Source of the DNA: Cherax quadricarinatus
Lineage: Eukaryota > Arthropoda > Malacostraca > Decapoda > Parastacidae
DNA: 64,000 nt
Assembly (NCBI RefSeq): GCF_038502225.1
Contig: NC_091292.1
Span: 51,681,992-51,745,991 of the forward strand
Reading direction: 5' to 3'
This document shows, piece by piece, positions 20,430 to 31,330 of the stretch. Numbering within the stretch: position 1 is the first letter of the stretch; the number at the start of each line of letters is the position of its first letter. The notes below the pieces were generated by a model. That model was given only the letters and a program-made list of their open reading frames with translations. It was not told where the DNA came from and ran no database searches. The translations under genes and the position numbers were made by a program.

Positions 20430-22560
20430 AGGAGTGAAAGACATGTCCCAGCTGACAAATTTTTGGAGACTTGAAGGGAGGGGAGTATTAGAGGGAAAAA
20501 ATCACCCAGTCCAATTGACAAACAAGACAGAAATGGTACGAAACAAGATCCTGCAGGAGAAACCAATGTTAAAGAACTGAAAACACCAGCGAGTGTACCT
20601 CAACCACAATCGAACATGAAAGAATGGGAACAACTGAGAGGGTAAGAAGATGCCACTGGCAGGAAAGAGAGAAGGGAAAGCATCAACGGGGATAACAGAT
20701 GCGATCTTCTTGACTAAATATCAGATTCTGAGGAAAGACAAAGGGAACATAAAGGAAGTATAGCACTGCACATCAAAAAACAATGAACTTTTTTAATGGG
20801 AGTGGGAGCAGATGACTAAATAGTAGGAACATTTCAAACTGGGGTTCCAAAAGTAATGATAGCAATGATGTACAAACACCACTGAGCAGCAAAAAACCAA
20901 GACATGGGCAGGGCAAAGTTACTCATCATGGGAGATTTCAACCACAATTTGACTGGGAAAATTTGGAGTCATATGGGTGACCAGAAACGGGAAAGGCTAA
21001 GATGCTGGCGGCAGTACTGGAAAACTTCATGCATGTTACAGACCCAATCAGAGAGAGAGAAAATGAACTTGCAGTTCAGCACTCGTGATAAGTTGGTCCA
21101 GAGTTTCGAATACCTTGCTGAGTTAACAGTGGAAAGTGAAACAGTACGAGAAGAAAAACTTAACTTCAAAAAAAGGGACTATGCAAGTATGAAGCAATTC
21201 CTGCAGGTGCAGTGGGAAAGAGCCAGAGGGAAAAAGTAAATGATATGATGGAAGACATGACCACAAAGTACAGGGAGGCACCAAAGGGCACTAGAATCAA
21301 TGGGAAGACCAGAATGAGCCAATGATTTACCCGGAAGTGTGTAGAGGCCAGAGCCAAGTGTGTTACAGCATGGAAAATGTATAGAAGGCAAAAAAAATCA
21401 AGAAAACAAGGAGTTGAGCCGAAAAGCTAGGAATGAATATGCATGGATAAGGGGAGAGGGGTCAGCGGCAATATGAGAATAACATTACATCAAAAGCCAA
21501 ATCTGACCTAAAGTTGTTATGTAGCCACATCAGGAGGAAAACAGTCAAGGACCATGTAATCAGGCTAAGGAAGGAAGGAGAGCTTAAATTCAACTAAGCT
21601 CAAGAAACAGCTAGGTGAACTAGATAACTTGTAGGTAGTGGGCCCAGATAATCTCTCTCCCTGAGACAGGGAACATACGAACTGTGTGCGACGCTAACAT
21701 CAATCTTTAACAAATCTATCGAAAAAGGCAATTGCCTTAGGTGTGGAAGACAAAGATAGTCCCAATTTTTAAGGAGACAGGCATCATTAAACTACAGACC
21801 ATTGTAGCTGATATGTATAGTATGCAGTCATGGAGATTGTCAAAAGAGTAGTAGTGGAGTACCTAGAAAGGAATGGGCTCAAACATGACAACCAGCACGG
21901 CTCCAGGGAAGAGAAATCCTGAGTTACAAACTTACTGAAGTTCTACGACAAGGTAACAGAAGTAAGACAGGAGAGAGAGGTATGGATAGACTGGAGGAGC
22001 TGCCAGGAATAGCAAAGAAAGTACTAACGTGTGCTGGTACGTGACGAGGTGTCGAGCGGGAATTTCACAAGGGGTCAGTTCTAAGTCTGGTGCTGTTTCT
22101 TGTACATGTGAATGACATGAGGGAAGTATTAGATTCAGAGGTGTCCCTGTTCACACACGATGTAAAACTAATGAGAATACAAGCAGACGAGGAATCTGGA
22201 CAGACTGTAAGTGCAAAGTCATGAAGCTTGGGGAAGAACAAAGAACACTACAGACGGAGTACAGCCTAGGGAGATAAAGGCTGCAAAATTCACTGAAGGA
22301 AAAGGTTCTTGGGATAAGCATCATGCTGAGGCGTACATTAAACAAATAACCGCTGTAGCATATGGGCACCTGGTCCATATGCTACGTCAGGCCCACATTG
22401 GAGTAAGCAGCACCAGTATGGAAACCATACTAGGTTAAACACGTCAAGAAATTTGAGAAAGTGCAAAAGTTTGCAACAAAACCAGTTCCGGAGGTAAGGG
22501 GTATATCATACGAGAAGTTAATGGAACTCAACCTGTGGAGAAATTTTCTCCAGTCGGGGG
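20430..22560 (+). pseudogene. Heavily decayed CR1-like LINE
   Basis: Fragments in the expected CR1 order appear across many frameshifts. An ORF1-like region comes first (about 20440-20620, with VYLNHNRT). Next are LLIMGDFNHN of the endonuclease (20923-20955) and FSTRDKLVQSFEYLAEL (about 21075). An LNFKKRDYASMKQFLQ linker follows (about 21160). RT traces include GPDNLSP (about 21640), QHGS and LLKFYDKVTE (about 21890-21965), and VLFLVHVNDMREVLDSEV (about 22090-22145). The C-terminal VQKFATKPVPEVRGISYEK ends at about 22520. It is an ancient, non-functional copy. Confidence 0.72.
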
Positions 22561-23630
22561 TATCAGCCCCCCTTCAGCCTCTTTCAGCCCTCTCAGAAGG
22601 GGCAAGCTTCTTGTTCACTGCTATATCACAAGCATGTGATGTGGTCATGCGGCCGCCGCTCCTCACAAGGGTCCAGTGTTGCAAAGTGTAGTTTAATAAG
22701 ACACAGTTCATCTCTTACATTAGCAGGACAATTAAGGAAAATCCTGCTCCCACTTTATTACCATGGTAAAGATAGTGTACATTGTTGTCTATGCGATTGT
22801 TCTGTGAAGCTGTGCCTTTTGAAGTGGGATTTATCGAGGTTCATTTCCAAGTGTATCTCTGAGTTATTCCGTTATATCTCCAGAGGCAGGGAAGGGAAAA
22901 GCAATGTAACTTGGACGAGCAACTATAGTCAAGGTACAAAGTGGCAGAGACACTGGAGGCACCCAAGGTAAGAAGTGCTTGCGAGAGGTTAAGAGGATCA
23001 ATTGATAATGAATCCTGTAAATGTAAGACTTGTTCGTTAGGTCTGGGGATAATGTGAGTGGGGAGGTGGGAATAGTTGTGAGATAAATATACGAGAGGTC
23101 AAAGTATGAGGTAGTTTGTCAGAAAACCTAGTTTGTAAATTAACAGTTTTGTTATGAGCCATTGAGGCAGGAGGGTTTTTAAGGTCATTGGTGCTGTGTT
23201 GTCACAGGAACAGCTGGTTCGAACTGTGTTGGTAAGCGCCAGTAAATGTACGAGATAGTGAGGACGTGAGAATATCGGTGGTGAAAGCTTCTTATAAATC
23301 TTAAAACTGAGATAGAAATAATTGCTTAGATCACTACTGGAAGCTGAGAGGTGACGGAGACTCTGGAGGTGTATGGAATTTTTTCCTGTGTTCACGTTTG
23401 GGTTATACACAGAATGCTTGACAAAGCATCTTACTTTTCTGTACATGGGATATCACTTTCCCGGAGGAAAACTTGGTATCGTCAAGAATGCGAAGGATGT
23501 ACTTCCTTGTAGTTAAAACAACAGTGAGAGTGGTCGCCAGCTGAATCATTATTGACTACTTCATAATCTGCAACATTTTCCTGGGTAGCAGTACCACCAG
23601 CAGTTGTTGCACCGTTAATGAGTCGGTTAA
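22561..23630. other. No gene recognised
   Basis: Short open frames (22636-22971, 23099-23446) show no known motif. A purine-rich patch near 22960-23100 was noted. No feature can be supported. Confidence 0.45.
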
Positions 23631-23671
23631 GGCAATATAAACACAAATGCAGTATAATGTGATCCTTTATT

Positions 23672-23706
23672 GACTACGTTTCGCCCACACAGTGGGCTTT
23701 TTCAAG
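23672..23706 (-). ncRNA. Hammerhead-like motif in PLE terminal repeat
   Basis: The minus strand reads TTGAAAAA, a GCCCAC-TGT-GTGGGC stem-loop, GAAAC, GTA and GTC. The GAAAC-NNN-GTC segment fits a hammerhead with a two-base-pair helix III and a GUC cleavage triplet. The CUGANGA box is degraded (TTGAAAA). Confidence 0.5.
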
Positions 23707-23878
23707 TCACAAACAGAACTACCTGGGGTGGAAGGAACGCGAGTATTTATAGTCCGGCTGAGGTCAGGTGAAGAATGCTGCATCTGATGATGTACCGAGT
23801 TGGGTTGTAGAGTCTAAAAACTTGGGTAGCTTGGAAAGGAGACTGGACAAGTTTGTGAGCAGACCTTCTACAGTGTTC

Positions 23879-24575
23879 TTATGTGGGATAGCGATGAAGA
23901 AGTTTCTTGGCAAGTGGTTCAGCTATGTTATAGAAGCCACTATTCTGGTTGAAGTTGTCGGATATAGAAATAAGTGATGATTCCAGGATTCTTCGGTATT
24001 GAGTGTTGTCTTCTGTGGCGATAAGTCTTGAGTTTCTGTAGTTTATCAAGTGGTTGTGTGAATTACGGTGTTGTACGCAGGCATTCCTTGTGTCGTCAGA
24101 CCTGCTTGCGTATTGGTGTTCTGAAATACGTGTTTGGAGGTCCCTTGATGTTTCGCCCACGTATAACTTGTTGCAGTCATTACAAGGGATTATGTATACC
24201 CCTGCAGAGGATGGAGGCTTGTCCTGCCTACTACTGGTGATGTCCTTGATGGTCGTGGTTGTGGAGGTAGATACTTGGAATGATGTTTTGGCAAAGATGT
24301 TGGAAACATGTTTGGCAATGGAGTTGGTGGGAAGGACTATGTATCTCTTCTCGGCAGTGTCTTCTCTGGGTGTGTTGAAGATGTTTAGTGCTCGCCGTCT
24401 GCAGTCTCTGATGAAGTGACGAGGATAGTGGAGTTTGGAAAATACCTGTTCAATTATAGTGCATTCTTCCTCAAGGAACTCGTTGCTGCAGATTCTGAGT
24501 GCACGCAGGAAGAAGCCTATAATTACACCACGTTTGGTTTTGGTGTCGTGGTGAGAGTAGAAGTGGAGAATATCG
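23879..24575 (-). CDS. PLE protein C-terminal part: GIY-YIG endonuclease, 5'-truncated
   Basis: About 230 codons are open without stops. They begin after the RT catalytic region (DILHFYSHHDTKTKRGVIIGF), include FIRDCRRRALNIF, and then the endonuclease with GVYIIPCNDCNK, LYVGETSRDL and RISEHQYASR. The apparent Met of the longer open frame (24598) falls in the inverted fragment and is not native. The family is the same as at 969-3316, but the sequence is clearly diverged from it, so this is a separate PLE subfamily. RT motifs are missing, so the protein is incomplete. Confidence 0.87.
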
Positions 24576-24616
24576 TTTTGGCTTCTTCCTGCGTGCACTC
24601 AGAATCTGCAGCAACG
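24481..24616. repeat. 37-bp inverted repeat at PLE 5' break
   Basis: 24481-24517 and 24580-24616 are inverted copies with a 62-bp spacer. The right arm directly abuts the truncated LTR of element G1. It resembles a very short second copy in head-to-head orientation, as at 2445. Confidence 0.85.
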
Positions 24617-24742
24617 AAACTCTGTGAAGAACTAGCCGGTGGTGGTCACCAACACCTGCGACCACCCCTCCCCCCACATCAGCAACGGCTAAGATTTCAA
24701 CAACACGAAGTGTCACCAACACCAGACACCCCAATATATATA

Positions 24743-25686
24743 CAGTGGACCCCCGCATAGCGAACGCCTTGCATAGCGAACAATCCGCATAGCGAACGCT
24801 TTGTTCGCCAAAATTTTGCCCCGCATAGTGGACAAAAACCCGCTCAGCGACCTTCGTCCCAGACGCGTCCATTGTTTACCAGCCAGCCTCCGCGGTAACA
24901 TTCAAGCATACACTCGGAATATTTCGTATTATTACAGTGTTTTCGGTGCTGTTTCTGGAAAATAAGTGACCATGGGCCCCAAGAAAGCTTCTAGTGCCAA
25001 CCCTGTGGTAAAAAGGGTGAGAATTAGTATGGAAATTAAGAAAGATTTTGAAGGGTTTGGGGCTAACCCTGAGAAGCCTATGCCAGTTGTGGAATCCATT
25101 GTGCCTACTTCAAAAATTAAGGAAATGTGTGCACAGTGGGTTGAACTGCAAACCTTTATGGATGAAAATCACCCTGACACAGCTGTTGCAAGCTGTGCTG
25201 GTGACTATTTCAATGACAATGTTATGGCCCATTTTAGGAAAGTCTTGAAGGAACGGGAGGTACAGAGCTCTATGGACAGATTTGTTGTGCGACAGAGGTC
25301 CAGTGACTCTGAAGCTGGTCCTAGTGGCATTAAAAGAAGAAGGGAAGTAACCCCAGAAAAGGACTTGCTACCTCAAGTCCTAATGGAAGGGGATTCCCCT
25401 TCTAAACACTAACACTCTCTCTCCCCTCCTCCCATCCCATCAGTCATCACCAGATCTTCAATAAAAGTAAGTGTCATGTAATTGTGCATGCCTTTTTCAG
25501 TTTGTGTGTACTAAAATTAACATTTTTTTGTGGTAAAAAAAAATTTTTTTCATACTTTTGGGTGTCTTGCACGGATTAATTTTATTTCCATTATTTCTTA
25601 TGGGGAAAATTAATTCGCATAGCGAACATTTCGCATAACGACCAGCCCTCTTGCACGGATTAAGTTCGCTATGCGGGGGTCCACTG
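24743..25686 (+). mobile_element. Tigger/pogo-like transposon, internally deleted (copy 1)
   Basis: The inverted ends are CAGTGGACCCCCGCATAGCG at the left and the complementary CGCTATGCGGGGGTCCACTG at the right. TA duplications flank them at 24741-24742 and 25687-25688. The GCATAGCGAAC submotif is repeated inside the ends. Length is 944 bp, against more than 2 kb for an autonomous Tigger. Confidence 0.92.
24972..25412 (+). CDS. Tigger transposase deletion derivative lacking the DDE catalytic core
   Basis: The open frame has 146 codons from ATG 24972 (MGPKKASSANP). The N-terminal residues (about 1-25) match the start of a pogo/Tigger transposase, also seen at 45292-46052. Next comes the C-terminal region (FEGFGANPEKPMPVVESIV, then SCAGDYFNDNVMAHFRKV and the SSDSEAGPSGIKRRREV tail). 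The whole DNA-binding HTH and DDE domain is gone, yet the frame is kept. It cannot catalyse transposition. Whether it is expressed is unknown; the frame may persist only because the copy is young. Confidence 0.8.
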   Translation: MGPKKASSANPVVKRVRISMEIKKDFEGFGANPEKPMPVVESIVPTSKIKEMCAQWVELQTFMDENHPDTAVASCAGDYFNDNVMAHFRKVLKEREVQSSMDRFVVRQRSSDSEAGPSGIKRRREVTPEKDLLPQVLMEGDSPSKH

Positions 25687-25903
25687 TATTAGCAAATGTT
25701 ATTTTATTCATTTAATTTTTCATTTTTCTTTCAAATAGGATATACCTGTCATGTTTTATTGTTTTATGTTTGCTTTAATAAATAATAAAGTGTTTATCTT
25801 TGTTAATTATTATTTCGTTTTCTATTCATTAATTTTCCTGAGGAGGAGCCAGCCTTGGTAATACTGTCTGAAGTTGTTACAGGGCTGAGTAAGCCTTCAC
25901 AAG

Positions 25904-25920
25904 TGGCGACCTTGTCAGGA
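25904..25920 (+). promoter_or_regulatory. Primer-binding site of G1
   Basis: TGGCGACCTTGTCAGGA begins two bases after the LTR end. It has the usual TGG start complementary to a tRNA CCA end. It resembles the tRNA-Arg type site of 412-like elements; the exact tRNA is not certain. Confidence 0.65.
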
Positions 25921-26467
25921 TCAACTCTACTGAATCAAGATTCAACTCCATCTCGAATCTACGATTGGAACTTCAACGCTGCATACCACAGACGGTTACC
26001 ACCAGCCATGAGTAATCATTCTCTATGGTAGGACTACGGTACAGGTATTTAAAAATTTGGTGATTGTTATAGTCTCAATTTATTGTAAGCCAAGTCAGGC
26101 AGGATATAATAGTTAATTCTGCCACCTTTCTTGTGAGCTTGAAACACTTTGGAGGATTAGACTCTAGGGACCCGAGATTTTCCAGTGACAATTTGTTTCA
26201 TTGAGCTCTTTATTATGTCAAGGGAACTGTCATAGGGCACTCTTGATTTGTTGGTGAGAAGATTGGATGGTCAAGTGACACCATTCTACTTACTGTTTGC
26301 TCGGAGCCGGTACAGAACCCTTCGTTTTCATTAATACATATTGTTTAATTGAAGCAGGGATCGAGCCCTCTGGTTTATTTACAGTTTGAGCGGAGCAGGA
26401 ATTGAACCCTCCGTTTTCTTTAATACCCGTTTCATTTCCCCTGATAGTTTAAGTTATTCTTGCAAGT

Positions 26468-28489
26468 ATGGATGAATACCAGTTTTGGATGAATGCTGGA
26501 AGTAAGTTAGGAATAACAGGGAAAAATTTAGAATCTTTCATTAGTGCTAAGATCCAGGAAACACTTGAAAGAGAGAGAATTGAGAGAGAAGAAAGGCAGA
26601 AAGGGAAAGAGAAGAAGAAAAGGAGAGAGAGAGAATCGAAAGAAGAGAAAAAGGAGAGAGAGAGAATTGAGAGAGAAATCCAAGAAAGACAGAAAGAGAG
26701 AAGACAAAAAGGAGCGTGATAGACTTGATCGTGAGGAGAGAGCTAGAGTACGTGAGGAACAAGCTAAGATGCGTGAAGAACAGGTTAAATTAAGGGAACT
26801 TGAGGAAAGAGCAAAGGACAGAGAATATGAGTTAAGGGAGAGAGAAAAGGATCGCGAGCTCGAACAAACTCGCCTTGAATTAGAGAATGAGAAGTTAACT
26901 TTCTCATAACAGCAATTAGATGAAGGAGTAATGGAACAACGTGCAGCTAGTGCACATATTCCAACACCTAATTTACCTCCCTTCACAGAGGGGGAAGACA
27001 TAACTTCATACATTATCAGCTTTGAAAATACTGCTACCCTCTGTGAATGGCCTGCTGACACCTGGGCTACCAGGTTAGATAAGATTTCGTTCGGATTTTT
27101 AACCCCGGAGGGTTAGCCACCCAGGATAACCCAAGAAAGTCAGTGCGTCATCGAGGACTGTCTAACTTATTTCCATTGGGGTCCTTAATCTTGTCCCCCA
27201 GGATGCGACCCACACCAGTCGACTAACACCCAGGTACCTATTTGCTGCTAGGTGAACAGGACAACAGGTGTAAGGAAACGTGTCCAATGTTTCCACCCGC
27301 CGGGAATCGAACCCGGGCCCTCCGTGTGTGAAGCGGGAGCTTTAGCCACCAGGCCACCGGGCCTGGTACAGCTTTGAATATCTATGCAACTTTGTCGCAC
27401 GATATCATATGTAATTATAACCTACTGAAGGCCATCCTTAAAGCATATCAAAAAACCACTAATTCTTACAGGAAAGATTTCAGGTATGCCACCTTACAGC
27501 CTGGCCAGAACTTTCAACAGTTACAGGTAACACTCTTTCGTTTGTTCGACTTTTGGATAGAGAGTTCAGGAATTGATAACAGTTATGAATCTCTTCGAGA
27601 CTTCATGGTTGCTGACCAGTTCCTGGCAGCTCTTCCTCACCAGATACGAACATTCATTAGAGAACGTAACCTGATTAAAGCTGAGGAAGTTGCTGAGGCT
27701 GCTGACCTGTATGCTGAGGCTCACAATTCCTATAAAGACCTAAAGGGATCGAACCCTAAGGGCAAGGGTTCATCAGACCTTAAGATATCAAAGCCTCTAG
27801 TGGAAAGTAAAATGACTTCTTTTATTCCTGTTTGTCATTTGTGTGGTGTTAAGGGACATAAACGTCCAGATTGTCCTTCTAAGAAGGTCCAAACAGTTGG
27901 AAGATGTTTTAAAGACTGTAACGACCAAGCAACCTTCTGTTCAGGAACAGTTAATGAACTTAATGTATCTACCATTTTACGAGACACTGGATGCACATGT
28001 ATAGTAATTTCTGATAAGCTGTTCCCTAATCTTAAAGAAACTCATTCCTCTGCTATACTTTCAGACTACTTGGGCCGTACAGACACTTTTCTTACCATCC
28101 GTTGTTATATTAGGTCTAAATGGTTCACAGGTTGGTCTGAAGCCGTACTAGCTCCCATCACTTCTTGCTCCGTACTAATAGGTAATGTAAAAGGTGCCAT
28201 TCTTCCTTCTGAGGTTGACCTTTCATCGCCAAAGATGGACATAAGTGTTTCAGATCCTCTTCCTGTAAAGTCAGGGAAGCCCCTCGAAAGCTCAGATGAG
28301 ACAATGTCTCGTGAGATTCATGTGGGATTAAAAACCAGTGATGCTACTCTCGATAGCGAGGTAGTAGGATCACCGGTTCACTTGTTAGATGAAAGTGAAG
28401 ATATCACCTCCGATACCATAAATGTCTTGACTAGGGCTCAGACTAAAGCCCAGGCTTCTCCTACTGTCCATCCTTTGATTTTTCCCTGA
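26468..28489 (+). pseudogene. G1 gag-protease region: coiled coil, SCAN-like capsid, zinc knuckle, protease
   Basis: The start at 26468 (MDEYQFWMNAGSKLG) leads into a long Glu/Arg/Lys coiled coil. A frameshift near 26705 and a stop at about 26907 interrupt it. The capsid part resumes (PNLPPFTEGEDITSYIISFE, 26965-27030), is split by a SINE (27085-27366) and continues at 27374. It includes a SCAN-like segment with LRDFMVADQFLAALPHQIR and FIRERNLIKAEEVAEAADLY (about 27590-27720). A zinc knuckle CHLCGVKGHKRPDC lies at 27835-27876. A retropepsin-type motif, ILRDTGCTCIVIS (about 27973), follows, with DTG as the catalytic triad. Gag would form particles and the protease would mature them. Confidence 0.82.
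27085..27366 (-). mobile_element. tRNA-derived SINE nested in G1 gag
   Basis: On the minus strand the head reads TGGCCTGGTGGCTAAAG (A-box-like, 27340-27356) and GGGTTCGATTCCCGG (B box, 27302-27316). A conserved body follows, including GGTACCTGGGTGTTAGTCGA, and the element ends near 27085. The coding sequence of gag continues on both sides, so this is an insertion. Confidence 0.88.
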
Positions 28490-28637
28490 CTTCAAGCCTT
28501 TAGATATATCAAAGGACTCTTTTGTCAATTTACAACGTAACTGCCCTTCTCTTCAGAATTGCCATAATGTCGCTAAACAAAATCAAGTTATCCAAAGGAA
28601 AAACTTTTCATATAAATTTGAATATATAAAAGGTATC

Positions 28638-29972
28638 TTGTACAAGTCAGTATTCAAATTAAATTCAGATGAGACAGACTATTCCATCTTAGCTGTTCCA
28701 AGTCAATGCAGAGAGACTGTTCTTAAAATGACTCATGACCTGCCAGTGGCCGGACATTTCTCGCAACGTAAAACCTTAAATAAAATTAGGGAAACCTATT
28801 TTTGGCCAAAAATGTCCTCAGATGTCACTACCTATTGTAGATCGTGTAAAGTTTGCCAACTGTCATCATCCCGAGGTACCAGGCGAGTACCTATGGTCAA
28901 AATGCCTACCTTTACAGTACCGTTTGAAAGAGTAGCTATTGACATCGTTGGTCCTTTATCTCCACTATCATCTGGGGGACATAGATATATATTAACATTA
29001 GTTGATTATGCTTCGAGTTTCCCTGAAGCCGTTCCCTTAAAGACCATAACTACAACAGAGGTGGCTGAAGCCCTTTTGTCCATCTTCTCCAGAGTGGGCA
29101 TTCCTAGAGAAATTTTGTCTGACCGTGGGACACAATTCACATCTGACTTAATGCAACATCTCTACCAACTTCTAGGAGTGAAGCCTCTCTTTACAACACC
29201 CTATCATCCCAGCTGTAATGGGAGGATTGAGCGCCAGCATTCGATTCTCAAGTCCATTTTAAGGAAACTTTGCTCCCTTAAACCTAAGGAGTGGAATCGT
29301 TACCTACCCTGTGCTTTATTTGCCATGAGGGAAGTTCCCAGTGACTCTTTGGGGTTTTCACCTTTTGAACTTCTCTAAGGTAGACAGGCCAGAGGTCCAT
29401 TGTCCATCCTTCATGACTTATGGACTAATGAGAAGGTAAATGCTGAGGTTCAGTCTTATCAGTTTCTCCTTGACCTTAGATCCAAACTTGAGGAGACCTC
29501 TGACATAGTTTCGAAAAACTTAAGCTTGTCAATGGACCAATACAAAACCTATTTTGATTCCAAAAGTCAGAGGAGAAGTTTTAAAGTAGGGGATGAAGTT
29601 CTTGTACTTTTGCCTATCAAGTCAAATAAATTATTAGTAGCATGGAAAGGTCCATATAAAGTATTAAAAATTTGTGGGAAAGTTGACTACCTCATAGAAG
29701 TCAAGGGGAAACCTAAACTTTATCATATCAACATCCTTAAGAAATATTACCGAAGAAATTCGGTTAACTGCCTTAATAACTTTGACTTAGTTTTTCCACA
29801 CGAACTTGATACGTCAACTGAAGAATGTAAGGTGTGCGTAATTGACACCTCTAACTTAGACTATGATGAAGAACTACATGACTTGGTGACTCTTGACCAC
29901 TCGGGCGCAACCAACATTAATATTAATGAATCTTGGATGACCATAAGAGACATGAACTACTTCAATGTGTGA
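28638..29972 (+). pseudogene. G1 integrase (HHCC zinc, DDE core, GPY/F module), two stops
   Basis: The HHCC zinc domain is visible as HDLPVAGHF with a following CRSCKVCQ (28735-28862). The catalytic core has AIDIVGPL (first Asp, about 28940), ILSDRGTQFTSDL (second Asp, about 29115) and GRIERQH (Glu, about 29220), all three acidic residues intact. A stop at 29376-29378 interrupts FELL-GRQARGPL. The C-terminal GPY/F module (WKGPYKVLKICGKVDY, HINILKKYY) lies at 29640-29750. Integrase would insert the cDNA. Its position upstream of RT is the unusual point. Confidence 0.87.
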
Positions 29973-31239
29973 GTAACTTTTCAGACGTCTTTACTGATAT
30001 TCCAGGTGTTACCTCCACGGTAGTCCATAAGATTGACTTAGTGACGGACAATCCTATTAAACGAAAATCATTGAACCTTCAGTATCTTCATAGTGTTCAC
30101 CAGTATTCATGGTTAAGAAGGAGGATAATTCATATACACTTTCTATTGACTTCAGAGGCCTTAATGCTATAACTCGGTGGGATGCTGAACCTATGCCCTT
30201 AATAGATAGCGATCTACACAAATTTTATGACGCTTCCTTCTTTTCAGAGATTTATATTGCGCAGGCATATCATCAAGTAATGTTAGATACTTCTTCTAAG
30301 CAGTACACCGCTTTTCCTACACACCAAGGACTGATGCAATATAGAACTATGCCCTTCGGTTTGGTAACTGCCTGTGCTACCTACGTGAGACTGATGAGAA
30401 AGGTCTTGGGTAATATGCCAAATGTTTCAGTTTATTTTGATAACATTTAGGTAATGACATCTACGTGGGGCGAACATATCCAAACATTAACATCAGTTTT
30501 GCGTAGGTTACGCTCACATGGCCTCACTGCCAAGCCGAAGAAATGCTTCCTTGGGTATAACAAGATTAGATATCTTGGACTGATACTTTCTAATAACTCT
30601 CTGCAGCCTCTCCCCAGTAAGATCAAAGCTTTATTAGAAATTAAATTCCCCTAAACCAAGAAGCTCATGTATAGCTTTCTTGGTTCTGTAAATTTTTAAG
30701 CACGGTTTATCCCGAACCTTACTGATCTTACAGGCATCTTATCCGACTTCCTTAAAAAGTCTGTGAAGGAACCTCTTGAACTTTCCGACGTAGCTCAGGA
30801 AAAGTTTAATGAGATTAAAAGCATCTTTTCGAAAGACCCTATACTTAAGATTCCAGATATTAATAAAACATTTTGCTTAAGAACTGATGCCTCCAATACT
30901 GGCTTAGGTGCGGTGTTACTACAATACCATGATGGTACTCCCTTCCGTGCATGCTTCCTAAGCTGGAAACTCCTTCCCGCAGAAACGAGATACTCCACCA
31001 TAGAAAAGGAATGTTTAGCCCTTGTGTGGGGTATCTCCAAACTTAAATTTTATTTGCTGGGAAAAAAATTCATTTTAGAAACGGACCACAAACCTTTGAT
31101 ATACCTAGAAACTTTTAAGGGAACCAACAGTCGCCTCTTGAGGTGGACATTGGCACTCCAGGCTTTTAAGTTCCATATTGTGTATATCAATGGTTCATCC
31201 AATTATTTCTCTGACTGGTTAAGTCATGACAGTCAGTAG
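29933..31239 (+). pseudogene. G1 reverse transcriptase and RNase H, degenerate
   Basis: Visible RT blocks are SDVFTDIPGV, a broken VFMVKKEDNSYTLSIDFRGLN (about 30095-30160), QYRTMPFGLVTACATYVRLM and VYFDNI at 30430-30447. The last is where YxDD is expected, so the second catalytic Asp is replaced by Asn, with a stop directly after. Further stops lie near 30652 and 30701. RNase H follows with FCLRTDASNTGLGAVLLQ, STIEKECLALVWGI and ETDHKPLIYL (30860-31110) and ends at 31239. The protein would copy genomic RNA and remove it. It is inactive. Confidence 0.87.
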
Positions 31240-31318
31240 ATTTCTTGCCTTATGCGACTACCACATGTTAGAACTTTTTCCTCGCCTATTCTTCTTATAC
31301 TCCTTGACTATAAGTCTT

Positions 31319-31330
31319 GGTATGGGGGAG
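31319..31330 (+). promoter_or_regulatory. Polypurine tract of G1
   Basis: GGTATGGGGGAG directly precedes the LTR start TGTGAGGG, as expected for the plus-strand primer. Confidence 0.7.

Larger units (their letters stand above)
23640..24579 (-). mobile_element. Penelope-like element, 5'-truncated, with terminal repeat
   Basis: The coding part (23879-24575) and downstream terminal sequence (about 23640-23878) lie on the minus strand. The terminal part carries a hammerhead-like motif (23672-23706) and closely resembles the PLE-like end at 63481-63560. The 5' end is truncated near 24579 and abuts a 37-bp inverted copy of its own sequence (24580-24616). Confidence 0.85.
24617..25901 (+). repeat. 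Left LTR of G1, 5'-truncated, with nested Tigger
   Basis: It matches the 3' third of the right LTR (from about 31988) and of the solo LTR (from about 62896), ending in CCTTCACA. About 650 bp of the LTR start is missing at the PLE junction. A 944-bp Tigger interrupts it. Confidence 0.85.

Noticed and set aside
22960..23446. Possible host exon in the 22.6-23.6 kb gap
   Set aside because: The open frames are short and have no recognisable motif or splice context.
26528..27061. Minus-strand Ser/Leu-rich frame of 177 codons
   Set aside because: It is antisense to the Glu/Arg-rich coiled coil of G1 gag.
27290..27366. tRNA gene on the minus strand
   Set aside because: It is the tRNA-like head of a SINE nested in a retrotransposon gag; a SINE body follows.
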